Both the position numbers and the translations under genes were made by a program. Under the pieces are notes generated by a model that saw only the letters and a program-made list of their open reading frames with translations, had not been told where the DNA came from and made no database searches. A DNA stretch of 64,000 nucleotides, taken from Candidatus Gastranaerophilales bacterium (GTDB lineage Bacteria; Cyanobacteriota; Vampirovibrionia; Gastranaerophilales; Gastranaerophilaceae). How positions within the stretch are numbered: the first letter of the stretch is position 1; every line of letters starts with the position of its first letter. The stretch lies in contig CALUPO010000005.1 in assembly GCA_944322675.1 (NCBI GenBank), forward strand, positions 1 through 64,000. The letters run 5' to 3'. Positions 8,601 to 16,104 of this stretch are shown here, one piece after another.

Positions 8601-10094
8601 ATGGATGATAATAAATTAAGTTTTAAATATAAAATTCGTAACTGTAGTGCTGATGATCCACAAGAACTTGAAAATCTACTTAATGAAATGAGTGATGAAG
8701 GTTGGGATATTTTCAATATAAATGAATATGAACATAATGGTGAATATGAATATAGTGTTATATTTATGAAAGAAAAATCAGATTATGATTATGAAGAAAA
8801 GATAACAGGCACCTTTAACAATGACAAAAATAATGATGTTTATGATTCACTTGGTATAAAAACACAACTTGATCGCCTTATGATAACAAATGAATCACCA
8901 TATCAAAGTTGTGTTGAAATTCAAAGTAAAATCAAAGAAGTTCGGGATAAAATAGCCTCGGTTAAATCACAAATTGACAATACAAATGACTATAGAAGAA
9001 ATGAATTAAATGATGAAATTTCACATTATTTAAATTTTCTTTATGAACTCAAACAAAAACTTAAAGATGTCGTTTCGCCTGATTATCTTGAATCCAAAAT
9101 AGGAGAAGAAAAAATTGTTATATCTTTGACAAGTGAACTTCTAAAACTTATTGACCCGGATTGTGAAGCCCCTTTACTTTCAAGCGTTGTTAACATAAGA
9201 AATAAATTTGTCGAAGAACTTGGATATATAATACCCAAAGTTAAGTTTGAAATAGATGATAATTTACCTTTGAATAGTTATAATATAAAAATACACAATG
9301 TTGTTGTTTTTCAAAGTGTGGTTTGTTGTGGTTCTTTGATGTTTTACCGGGATGAATTAAATCTTTTTAAGTATCCCGAAAATACAATAAAAGAAACTTG
9401 TCCTTTAACTTTAAAAAAAATTGTATGGATTGATGAGGCTAAAGCTAAAGATTTCTGGAAAAAAGGTAAAAAACCTGAAGATGTTATAGCTTCAAATTTA
9501 TACAAAGTTTGTCAAAAAAATATAGACTCCATTTTTGATTATAATGATGTAAATCGCTATTTGGAAAAAGTTGCATTAAAAAATTTCTTTCTTGTTGAAA
9601 ATATTATTCCAGAACAACTTCAAGTGGCTGAAGTTAAAAAAATATTGTCATCTTTAATTGAGGAAAATATAAGTATTCGGGATATTGTTTATATTATTGA
9701 AAAAATAAATGATATTATTGCTTTTAGCGGAAAAGATGACTTACTAAAAAAACTTCGTATAGCTTTAAAAGCCCAAATATCAGGACGTTATGCCAATGAA
9801 AATAATACAATATACGGTTTTAAACTTGGAGAAAAATTATGCCAAACTTTTGAATCATATATTGATGAAAATAGTAAAACTAGTCTTATAAGCAAACAAA
9901 AACTTAAAAATTTAACTCAAAAAATAAAAAAGACATCAGCATCACTTGAATTAAACCGGATTATTATTTTTGTTCCTATATCAATACGTGAGGTTTTTTA
10001 TAATATTATAAAACTTTATATTTACGATGTTGTTGTTCTTGCTTTTGAGGAAGTTCATGAAAACTTTAAAGCAGCTATTATTGCAGAATTATAA
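8601..10094 (+). CDS. Soluble FlhA C-terminal-domain-like protein (FHIPEP family) without the membrane part
   Basis: A 497-aa protein with no membrane helix. Residues 1-60 resemble a DUF4177-type domain (ELENLLNEMSDEGWDIF). A coiled-coil stretch covers about 110-160. From about 165 to the end it follows the cytoplasmic domain of FlhA/type III export gates block by block: LIDPDCEAPLLSSVVNIRNK, ELGYIIPKVKFEIDDNLPLN, SYNIKIHNVVV, VWIDEAKAKDF, VAEVKKILSSLIEENISIRD and KLRIALKAQISGRY. In FlhA this domain docks chaperone-substrate pairs during export. A stand-alone copy cannot form a gate; it may be a docking, adaptor or regulatory protein. It follows the sigma-28-driven PilZ gene, but has its own TATAAT-like promoter near 8561 after the terminator. 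Confidence 0.65.
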   Translation: MDDNKLSFKYKIRNCSADDPQELENLLNEMSDEGWDIFNINEYEHNGEYEYSVIFMKEKSDYDYEEKITGTFNNDKNNDVYDSLGIKTQLDRLMITNESPYQSCVEIQSKIKEVRDKIASVKSQIDNTNDYRRNELNDEISHYLNFLYELKQKLKDVVSPDYLESKIGEEKIVISLTSELLKLIDPDCEAPLLSSVVNIRNKFVEELGYIIPKVKFEIDDNLPLNSYNIKIHNVVVFQSVVCCGSLMFYRDELNLFKYPENTIKETCPLTLKKIVWIDEAKAKDFWKKGKKPEDVIASNLYKVCQKNIDSIFDYNDVNRYLEKVALKNFFLVENIIPEQLQVAEVKKILSSLIEENISIRDIVYIIEKINDIIAFSGKDDLLKKLRIALKAQISGRYANENNTIYGFKLGEKLCQTFESYIDENSKTSLISKQKLKNLTQKIKKTSASLELNRIIIFVPISIREVFYNIIKLYIYDVVVLAFEEVHENFKAAIIAEL

Positions 10095-10220
10095 AATTAT
10101 ATAAGGGACTTATATACAAGTTTACACAAAGTTTCTCCGTCCGGAGGACATTAAAATATTTTTAAATAATTCTTAAAAAAATTGTAAAACAAAGCTGCAT
10201 TAAAACCACCCTCACCCCAG

Positions 10221-10242
10221 CCCTCTCCCTTTAGGGAGAGGG
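10221..10242. repeat. G/C-rich palindrome of the CCCTCTCCCT / AGGGAGAGGG type
   Basis: Ten-base perfect arms with a TT loop, preceded by ACCCTCACCCCAGC. Sequences of this form are known as widespread small repetitive palindromes in many bacteria. It stands just before structured repeat copy B and at the start of the 10.1-11.5 kb gene-free region. Confidence 0.7.
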
Positions 10243-10318
10243 AGATAGGAAAAGATCTTTACCCCCCTAAAAAAAGAAAGCGGAAAATAAAAAAGTTTGA
10301 GAAAGAGGTCAACAATGC

Positions 10319-10500
10319 CAACCCATACGCAGGTTTGAGTAATAGTCACAGACGAAACATTGTCAAAGCCTCCTTTTGTTTGAGTGCACATTGTGCACGA
10401 GTTAAGGAGGCTCAAGTTGAGTCATGTGAATATACGAAAACCAAGTGGGTTGAAAGGTTTTGGTTACTTTTGACTGCAAAAGTAACCCCGTCCGGAGGAC
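10319..10500 (+). repeat. Structured intergenic repeat, copy B
   Basis: Same architecture as copy A with different stems. P1: CAACCCA (10319-10325) with TGGGTTG (10446-10452). P2: AGCCTCC (10367-10373) with GGAGGCT (10406-10412). Inner hairpin: GTGCAC-ATT-GTGCAC (10384-10398). P3: GGTTACTTTT (10462-10471) with AAAAGTAACC (10478-10487). P4: GTCCGGAGGAC (10490-10500). The joining segments CATACGCAG, TGTTTGAG and CGAGTTAA are constant between copies. P2 and P3 differ from copy A on both strands in a compensatory way. The minus-strand open frame across it is spurious. Confidence 0.75.
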
Positions 10501-10520
10501 ATTAAATTTCGTGTGGGGGG

Positions 10521-10549
10521 ATATGGGGGAGGCTTTGCCTCCCCCATAT
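10521..10549. repeat. Perfect palindrome ATATGGGGGAGGC with TTT loop
   Basis: Thirteen-base perfect arms (10521-10533 and 10537-10549) around TTT. An identical palindrome with an AAA loop is at 11208-11236. Each sits between a structured repeat (copies B and D) and a type-2 repeat. Confidence 0.9.
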
Positions 10550-10560
10550 ATTACTAATTC

Positions 10561-10691
10561 CCGCCGTAGGAAAGACGCCCGATTGAAATGAGGGCGGATA
10601 CCTCAGGCGGAAAAAAACCAAAGCTGACAGCAAGAAGTGCAATAGGTGAAGTTAAACAGAGTAACCCCGTCCGGAGGACGTTAAAATATTT
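10561..10691 (+). repeat. Second type of structured repeat, copy 1
   Basis: Nested pairs are visible: CCGCC (10561-10565) with GGCGG (10606-10610), AGG with CCT, and CGCCC (10576-10580) with GGGCG (10592-10596). After a linker it ends with the same GTCCGGAGGAC mini-hairpin (10669-10679) and TTAAAATATTT tail as the first repeat type. The second copy is at 11248-11375. Confidence 0.7.
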
Positions 10692-10738
10692 TTAAATAAT
10701 TTTTTGAAAAAAATTTTAAATATTTAAATAAAATTAAA

Positions 10739-10916
10739 GCCTTTCAGGCAGAGGCACTTTTTGTGGAAAAAGTGCCCAAAACCGTAACCCGACTTGGCAC
10801 TCACATTCTCACTAAACTCAACTCAAGCAGCCTTAACTCGTGCTTCACACTCAAACAGAAGGCTGCCTGTTGTTGTTTCGTTAAGTGATAATTGTTCGTG
10901 CCTGCGAATGGGTTAC
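10739..10916 (-). repeat. Structured intergenic repeat, copy C (reverse orientation)
   Basis: This is the most divergent copy and the best test of the structure. P1 is GTAACCC with GGGTTAC (plus-strand positions 784-790 and 910-916 of the 10-kb block), where copy A has GCAACCC/GGGTTGC. P2 is GCAGCC with GGCTGC, P3 is GGCACTTTTT with AAAAAGTGCC, and the P4 hairpin is GCCT-GAA-AGGC where the other copies have GTCC-GGA-GGAC. Every stem differs in sequence but stays paired. The constant joining segments are kept. Confidence 0.7.
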
Positions 10917-11008
10917 ATTTGTTGACTTTTTCCTACAATTGTTTAATAAGTCTTGAAAAAGACAAGTGTTGAAATAAGCTAAATGTTGTTGAGTATAATT
11001 AAAATATA

Positions 11009-11187
11009 CAACCCATACGCAGGTTTGAGTAATAGTCACAGACGAAACATTGTCAAAGCCTCCTTTTGTTTGAGTGCACATAGTGCACGAGTTAAGGAGG
11101 CTTAAGTTGAGTCGTGTGAATATACGAAAACCAAGTGGGTTGAGGTTTTGTGCAGCTTTTGCGTAAAAGCTGCCCCGTCCGGAGGAC
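11009..11187 (+). repeat. Structured intergenic repeat, copy D
   Basis: Starts 690 bases after copy B and is nearly identical to it through P1 and P2. Its P3 (GCAGCTTTT with AAAAGCTGC) is that of copy A. So the stems reassort between copies, as expected from recombination or gene conversion among many genomic copies. P4 GTCCGGAGGAC is at 11177-11187. Confidence 0.75.
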
Positions 11188-11207
11188 GTTAAATTTCACG
11201 TGGGGGG

Positions 11208-11236
11208 ATATGGGGGAGGCAAAGCCTCCCCCATAT
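11208..11236. repeat. Perfect palindrome ATATGGGGGAGGC with AAA loop
   Basis: Arms identical to those at 10521-10549, but the loop is AAA where the other has TTT. The unit therefore looks inverted relative to its partner. Confidence 0.9.
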
Positions 11237-11247
11237 ATTACTAATTC

Positions 11248-11375
11248 CCGCCGTAGGAAAGACGCCCGAATTAAATGAGGGCGGATACCTCAGGCGGAAA
11301 AAAACCAAAGCCGACAGCAAGAAGTGCAATAGGCGAAGTTAAACAGAGTAACCCCGTCCGGAGGACGTTAAAATA
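11248..11375 (+). repeat. Second type of structured repeat, copy 2
   Basis: CCGCC (11248-11252) pairs with GGCGG (11293-11297), with the same inner stems as copy 1. The few differences lie mostly in loops and linkers. It ends with GTCCGGAGGAC at 11356-11366. Confidence 0.7.
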
Positions 11376-11445
11376 TTTAATTTGTTGAAATTTAACAATT
11401 TTGACACCCTAACCCCAACCCTAACGCTTAAAATGGAGAGAGAGA

Positions 11446-11530
11446 AAATTATCCGGAAGACATCGAAATATTGAAACTTGTATACAACTTTTCACAAAAC
11501 TTAGTGTAAGCTAATATATAAATCCCTTAT
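11446..11530 (+). repeat. Shared repeat tail upstream of the ispG 3' end
   Basis: The segment from TATCCGGAAGACAT to TATATAAATCCC matches the tail of copy A (about 445-530): ACTTGTATACAACTTT, CACAAAACTTAGT and ATATATAAATCC are common. A looser version is at 10105-10160. The P4-like hairpin is altered here (TCCGGAAGA). It looks like the remnant of a fifth copy. Confidence 0.55.
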
Positions 11531-11577
11531 GTAAAAATATAATTAAAATAGTTTTAATAATCAACAAAATTAAAAAC

Positions 11578-12657
11578 TTATTGAGTCAAATATTGATTAA
11601 GAATATTTTCAAATTCACTTAATAAAAATTCTTCCTTAACTTTTTTAATAATTTCACCTTTTTTAAATATATAACCTTCGCCAATTCCGCCTGCGATTCC
11701 AAAATCAGCATGACTGGCTTCGCCGGGGCCATTGACAGCACATCCCATAACAGCTATTGTCAAAGGGGTTTTTATGTGTTTAAACTTATTTTCAACTTTA
11801 TGTGCTAAATCAATAAGATTAATTTTACATCTTCCGCATGTTGGACAGGATATAAAATTTATACCAACATTTCGAAGATTTAAAGATCTCAAAATTGTAT
11901 AAGCGGCATTAACTTCTTCAATTGGATTTTCACTTAAAGAAACACGTATTGTATCGCCTATTCCCTCAAGAAGCAACGGAGAAAATGCAAGAGATGATTT
12001 TATCAAACCTGTTTTTAAAGTACCTGCTTCAGTTAATCCAAGATGAAGAGGATAATTGATTTTACTATCAATTAATCTATAAGCATCAATTGTTGTTTTT
12101 ACATCAGATGCTTTAAGTGATACTTTTATTAAGTCAAAATCATTATCTTCAAGTATTTTTATATGTTCCAATGCGGATTCAACCATTTTTTCACTTAAAC
12201 TTAAATCTTCACGTTCCTTATATTTTTTATCAAGAGAACCGGCATTTATTCCAATACGTATCGGAATATTATATCTTTTAGCACTTTTAACAACTTTTTT
12301 TACATTTTCATCTTTTCCAATATTCCCCGGATTTAACCTTAATGCGTCCACTCCCATATCTATTGCAGTTAAAGCGAGCCTATAATCAAAATGAATATCA
12401 GCAACAATTGGTATAGGTGACTTTTTCTTTATATCTTTTATAGCACAGGCAGCATCATTATTTAATATAGCCAAACGTATAATTTCGCACCCGGCATCAT
12501 AAAGTTCCTCAATTTGGTTTAATGTACCTTTTATGTCACAAGTATTTGTTGTGCACATTGATTGAACAGCTATTTTTCCATTTTGTCCGCCTATTTCAAC
12601 ATTACCTATTTTAATTTTCTTCTTTATACGTGAATTTTTAAGTATTTTTGTATCCAT
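11578..12657 (-). CDS. ispG: 4-hydroxy-3-methylbut-2-en-1-yl diphosphate synthase (flavodoxin)
   Basis: IspG (GcpE) converts MEcPP to HMBPP, the penultimate step of the MEP isoprenoid pathway, using a [4Fe-4S] cluster. The 359-aa length is normal for the bacterial two-domain form. The N-terminal TIM barrel shows VQSMCTTNTCD, EIIRLAI and ADIHFDYRLAL. The C-terminal domain holds the cluster cysteines in SCPTCGRCKINL and MGCAVNGPGEASHADFGIAGG. Start taken at ATG 12657. The MscS gene lies just upstream on the same strand, with a 27-base gap. Confidence 0.95.
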   Translation of the reverse strand: MDTKILKNSRIKKKIKIGNVEIGGQNGKIAVQSMCTTNTCDIKGTLNQIEELYDAGCEIIRLAILNNDAACAIKDIKKKSPIPIVADIHFDYRLALTAIDMGVDALRLNPGNIGKDENVKKVVKSAKRYNIPIRIGINAGSLDKKYKEREDLSLSEKMVESALEHIKILEDNDFDLIKVSLKASDVKTTIDAYRLIDSKINYPLHLGLTEAGTLKTGLIKSSLAFSPLLLEGIGDTIRVSLSENPIEEVNAAYTILRSLNLRNVGINFISCPTCGRCKINLIDLAHKVENKFKHIKTPLTIAVMGCAVNGPGEASHADFGIAGGIGEGYIFKKGEIIKKVKEEFLLSEFENILNQYLTQ

Positions 12658-12684
12658 TCAATTTAATCCTTTATGTTGTATATT

Positions 12685-13536
12685 TTAAACTATATTTGAA
12701 GTTTTATTCTTAATTTCAATTGTTTTTGTGGGATATGCAAAATCTATATTATTTTCACTAAATTTATCATAAATACTAAATAATAATTCTTGTTTAACAT
12801 CTAAATATTCATAATATGATGTCTTATTTGAATAAGCCAGAATAAGAATATTAACTGAATACTCACCTAAACTTTCAAGTGAAACATGCATATTTGCTTT
12901 GTCAATATTTTGATTTGTGTTTAAGATATCATAAGCAAGTTCAATAGCAAGTTTTATAATTTCTTTATTAACATTATAAGTTAAAGTAATAGTTTCACTT
13001 ATAAGTCGTTTATTTCTGCGTGAAATATTTGACACCACCTGATTGGCAGTGACATTATTAGGAATTATAATTAAAGAATTGTCCATTGTTCTTAATTTTG
13101 TTGAACGTAAATTTATATCAACAACAGTACCCTCAACATTTTTTCCCATAATATCCTGACTTATATAAATATAATCACCAACTTTATATGCATTATCCAA
13201 TATTAAAGCAACCGAACCAAAAAGATTTGCAATAGTTTCCTTAGCAGCAAAACCAATCGCCAAACCGCCAATACCAATCCCTGCAAGAAGTGATGTTGCT
13301 TCAATACCATAACGTTTTAAAAATATTATGACTACAAAAAACAAAAACACAACTTTTATAACATTATCTAAAAGTGGTAAAAATCTTAATAATAAATTAT
13401 TCGAATCTTTTTGTTTTAATATTTGGGATAAATTTTTTGAAAACCTACCTATAATATTTATCCCTAAAGAAGTTATAACAATATAAAATATAACCCGTAT
13501 CACTTCATCAATATGCGTTTGTAAAAATGTCAGCAT
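12685..13536 (-). CDS. Small-conductance mechanosensitive channel family protein (MscS)
   Basis: A 283-aa inner-membrane channel. Hydrophobic helices lie near residues 9-28 and 55-75, followed by the pore helix LLAGIGIGGLAIGFAAKETI (about 85-105) and the beta domain start NLFGSVALILDNAYKVGDYI. The C-terminal domain ends at about 275. MscS channels open under membrane tension to release solutes in osmotic downshock. The length is that of the simple MscS type, with no extra periplasmic domain. It is probably read together with ispG downstream. Confidence 0.9.
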   Translation of the reverse strand: MLTFLQTHIDEVIRVIFYIVITSLGINIIGRFSKNLSQILKQKDSNNLLLRFLPLLDNVIKVVFLFFVVIIFLKRYGIEATSLLAGIGIGGLAIGFAAKETIANLFGSVALILDNAYKVGDYIYISQDIMGKNVEGTVVDINLRSTKLRTMDNSLIIIPNNVTANQVVSNISRRNKRLISETITLTYNVNKEIIKLAIELAYDILNTNQNIDKANMHVSLESLGEYSVNILILAYSNKTSYYEYLDVKQELLFSIYDKFSENNIDFAYPTKTIEIKNKTSNIV

Positions 13537-13801
13537 AAACCCCTACACACACTTTTTAACTTCAACATAAATTATATCATATAAAATAAAAGATATTAAT
13601 AATTTTATACTTTATTTGCTTTAATGACTTTCTTAACAATAAGAAAAAGAGCTTGATTTGAAAAATTTTTAATAGTCTAAAAAATATACAGTATATAATT
13701 ATTATGATATATTACAAATATTAAGGTCTTGTTATTATAAATATTAATTTTAATATTTGCCGTTTATTATAATGACAAAATTAAAAAAAAGGATAATAAA
13801 T

Positions 13802-14764
13802 ATGAAAAAACTTTATATAGCTTTTACTTTAGTTTTGTGCACTTCATTATTATCTCAAGCTTCTAATATGCAAGTCAATCCTGAAGCAAAATCTTTTAAA
13901 TATTCAACAACAATAGAAAAAGAAAGACCCGCACTTGATGATATCACAAGAAATTTAATCTTAGCATATCGTAAGAATCCTACAGAGGAAAATAAGCAGG
14001 CTTTAAGAAGACAAATTGCACTTAATTATGATAAAGTTCTTGCAAAGAAAAAAGCTAAACTTACACAGTTAAAACAGACAGCAAGGGAACAAGCTAAAAT
14101 TGATGAAATGCAAGAAATTTTCAATGACATGATTAAAGATAGAGAAAATCGTATAGAGCAAACATTAAGCAGATTCACAGACACTCGTTTAAGACCTGGC
14201 GTTCGTGAGTCAAAAGATGGATACCTACCGGTTTTAGGTGCGGCTCAAAATGTTTCTATAGGATATACAACAGTTACAAATGAAGAATATGCAAAATTCG
14301 TTAATGCAACCGGGAGAAAAGCCCCATCCAATTGGACAAACGGTGTAATGCCGGAGAATATGGCAAAATATCCGGTTACAAATGTTTCTTATAATGATGC
14401 AATTGCATATTGTAATTGGCTATCTAAAGTTGATAACTTAGCAAATTACAGGCTTCCTACTGAAAAAGAATGGGAGCAAGCAGCAGGACACATGCCAAAA
14501 GATGCTGAATTCAATGCAGGTGAAAATAAGGGTTTAACTCCCGCTTATGCATATTCAAGCACTTTATCTGCAAGCGGTGCCATAAACATGTGGGGCAATG
14601 TATGGGAATGAACATCTACAACAAGAAAACAAAATACAAAAGCTGTTAAAGGCGGAGCTTGGAATTCCAAAAGAACAGATTGCCGGACTGAATATAGAGA
14701 GGAAAGCCGTAATCAAAATTCAGGTTATTCAAATGTCGGATTTCGTGTTGTTCGTATAAAATAA
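13802..14764 (+). pseudogene. Formylglycine-generating-enzyme-like (SUMF1/FGE-sulfatase) gene interrupted by TGA
   Basis: Start at ATG 13802, nine bases after AAAGGA. It encodes a signal peptide (MKKLYIAFTLVLCTSLLSQA), a charged helical segment (about 60-130) and an FGE/SUMF1-like domain: TTVTNEEYAKFVNATG, KYPVTNVSYNDAIAYCNWLS, YRLPTEKEWEQAAG and MWGNVWE. TGA then interrupts at 14609-14611. In this family the next residue is Trp (GNVWEW), so TGG has become TGA. The same frame continues with TSTTRKQN, KGGAWNSKRTDCRTEYR and GFRVVRIK to TAA at 14764, a normal FGE-like end. TGA is a regular stop elsewhere in the window, so this is most likely a recent nonsense mutation, with read-through as the alternative. 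Confidence 0.75.
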
Positions 14765-14809
14765 ATTTAAAAACTTTTTTTAATTTTTTAAATAGAAAAA
14801 GTATAATTT

Positions 14810-14836
14810 GCGGCATAATGCCGCTTATCTTTTTAT
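14810..14836 (+). terminator. Intrinsic terminator after the FGE-like gene
   Basis: GCGGCA-TAA-TGCCGC stem followed by TTATCTTTTT. The half-sequence GCCGCTTATCTTTTT recurs near 15575, and a close hairpin version is at 15881-15907. Confidence 0.8.
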
Positions 14837-14863
14837 TGTGTCGTTAATATTGTAAAGACTCTG

Positions 14864-14914
14864 CCGTTGGAATATTACAACATGAGGCTTGTTCTGGGGC
14901 TGAAGTGTGTGTGA
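14864..14914 (+). pseudogene. C-terminal gene fragment 1
   Basis: Read to TGA at 14912, this encodes LEYYNMRLVLGLKCV. It resembles the end of the fragment at 15906-16046 (EYYNMRNLLGFKCS). It has no start of its own and follows a terminator. It is probably the remnant of one of a set of related small genes; the family is unknown. Confidence 0.3.
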
Positions 14915-14994
14915 TACTGTATCATCTCTAGTTTTATGAACTTTTGAATTGTTGTATAATAAAACAAAGAAATAAGTTTTGGATTTGTGATATT

Positions 14995-15507
14995 ATGATT
15001 ATTTTGATAACTGGAGCATCTCATACGGGCAAAACTGTTCTTGCTCAAAAATTGCTTGAAAAATATAAGTACCCTTATTTTTCAATAGACCATTTAAAAA
15101 TGGGATTAATTCGTAGCGGCTATTTCAAGCTTACCCCAGAAGAAGATGATAAACTCGTAAATTTTTTATGGCCGATTATAAGTGAAATGATTAAAACTAT
15201 CATAGAAAACAATCAGAACCTTATTATTGAAGGATGCTATATTCCATTTGATTGGGCTAAAGATTTTGAAAAGAAATATATACAATACATTAAATACTAT
15301 TGTCTTATAATGACCAAAGATTATATAAAAAAACACTTTGCAGACATAAAAAAACATGCAAATTTAATAGAAAACCGATTAAGTGATGAATGTTGTACAA
15401 TGAATAATCTTTTAGAAGATAACTCAAAGTTTTTAAATCTTGCCATAAAATATAATGCAAATTATGTACTTATTGATGATGAATATAAAATTAATATTGA
15501 TTTGTAA
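14995..15507 (+). CDS. Small P-loop kinase-like ATPase
   Basis: A 170-aa protein from ATG 14995; an upstream ATG at 14944 would place 17 residues before the first beta strand. Walker A is GASHTGKT at residues about 6-13, followed by YPYFSIDHLKMGLIRSG, the substrate and lid region typical of small nucleoside or 2-phosphoglycerate-type kinases, and NLIIEGCYI as the Walker-B-like strand. The substrate cannot be assigned. It stands alone between repeats and fragments and is the last intact chromosomal gene before island 1. Confidence 0.6.
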   Translation: MIILITGASHTGKTVLAQKLLEKYKYPYFSIDHLKMGLIRSGYFKLTPEEDDKLVNFLWPIISEMIKTIIENNQNLIIEGCYIPFDWAKDFEKKYIQYIKYYCLIMTKDYIKKHFADIKKHANLIENRLSDECCTMNNLLEDNSKFLNLAIKYNANYVLIDDEYKINIDL

Positions 15508-15730
15508 TACATATAAGATTGTATATAGTCTTTAGTTATGGCAAATAATTTATAAAAATAAAAGCAATTTTATGCCGCTTATCTTTTTTATGATGTACTT
15601 GACGGGGCAAAGTTTGAACTTTTTATCAAAAAATTTATCAAGATTTTAAATGAAGCTGACACTATTTAGCTTCATGAAAGAATTAGAAGTTACTTGAACT
15701 TCCAAACTTCAATAATAGCAATAAAAAAAA
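15508..15730 (+). other. Gene-free stretch with decayed coding remnants, left flank of island 1
   Basis: It contains GCCGCTTATCTTTTTT (near 15575) and a short frame reading YDVLDGAKFELFIKKFIKIL that stops at TAG near 15668, followed by further in-frame codons. It also has a hairpin TGAAGCT...AGCTTCA near 15650. No intact gene is visible. If island 1 were excised, this stretch would lie just downstream of tRNA-Leu. Confidence 0.4.
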
Positions 15731-15747
15731 TGTTGAAGAAGGGACTT
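15731..15747 (+). repeat. Candidate attL of island 1
   Basis: TGTTGAAGAAGGGACTT matches 16 of 17 bases of TGTCGAAGAAGGGACTT at 32975-32991, which is the 3' end of tRNA-Leu. The two copies are direct repeats 17,244 bases apart and bracket the accessory genes. Confidence 0.65.
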
Positions 15748-15869
15748 TACCTGAGCGTAGGCGAGAATATGAAATTCGAGCCTTACAGCGAAGGTATGTC
15801 GATTTATCGACTGAACCTTTGTATTTTGCTCAAGCTAAGCAAAATACAAGTGAAAGTCACCTGACATAA
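15741..15869 (+). other. Candidate detached 3' end of the island 1 serine recombinase gene
   Basis: Joining the right att repeat to this left one keeps the recombinase frame open: after the shared Glu-Glu-Gly-Thr it reads LPERRREYEIRALQRRY and on for 41 codons to TAA at 15867-15869. In the integrated state the recombinase ends instead at a TGA formed at the tRNA junction. So the attP site would lie inside the recombinase gene. This is inferred from the sequence and has not been tested. Confidence 0.5.
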
Positions 15870-15880
15870 TAAAAAAGATT

Positions 15881-15907
15881 GCGGCTTTGTGCCGCTTGTC
15901 TTTTTTA
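15881..15907 (+). terminator. Intrinsic terminator at the left end of island 1
   Basis: GCGGC-TTTGT-GCCGC stem, then TTGTCTTTTTT. It follows the end of the detached recombinase frame by 11 bases and is closely similar to the terminator at 14810-14836. Confidence 0.75.
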
Positions 15908-16046
15908 TGGTGTCGATAAGCTCCCGAATATGGAACCTTTTAGCTACAGTTCAAAGACATTATATAGTGAACTTATATCAATCATGAAACAATCAACTCA
16001 AGAGTATTACAATATGAGAAATCTTTTAGGATTTAAGTGCTCATAA
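15906..16046 (+). pseudogene. C-terminal gene fragment 2
   Basis: Frame open to TAA at 16044-16046, reading YGVDKLPNMEPFSYSSKTLY and ending EYYNMRNLLGFKCS. It has no convincing start, since the terminator overlaps its beginning. The end is homologous to the fragment at 14864-14914, which suggests a duplicated, decayed family. No function recognised. Confidence 0.3.
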
Positions 16047-16104
16047 GAGTTGGAATTACCTTTGTGGTATAATAGTATTGTTGAAATTTTTTAGGGATAT
16101 ATGA

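Noticed and set aside
14609-14611. TGA read as Trp (altered genetic code)
   Set aside because: lgt, the 263-aa hydrolase-like gene and the island recombinase all end at TGA where the frame should end, so TGA is a stop. A nonsense mutation explains this site better.
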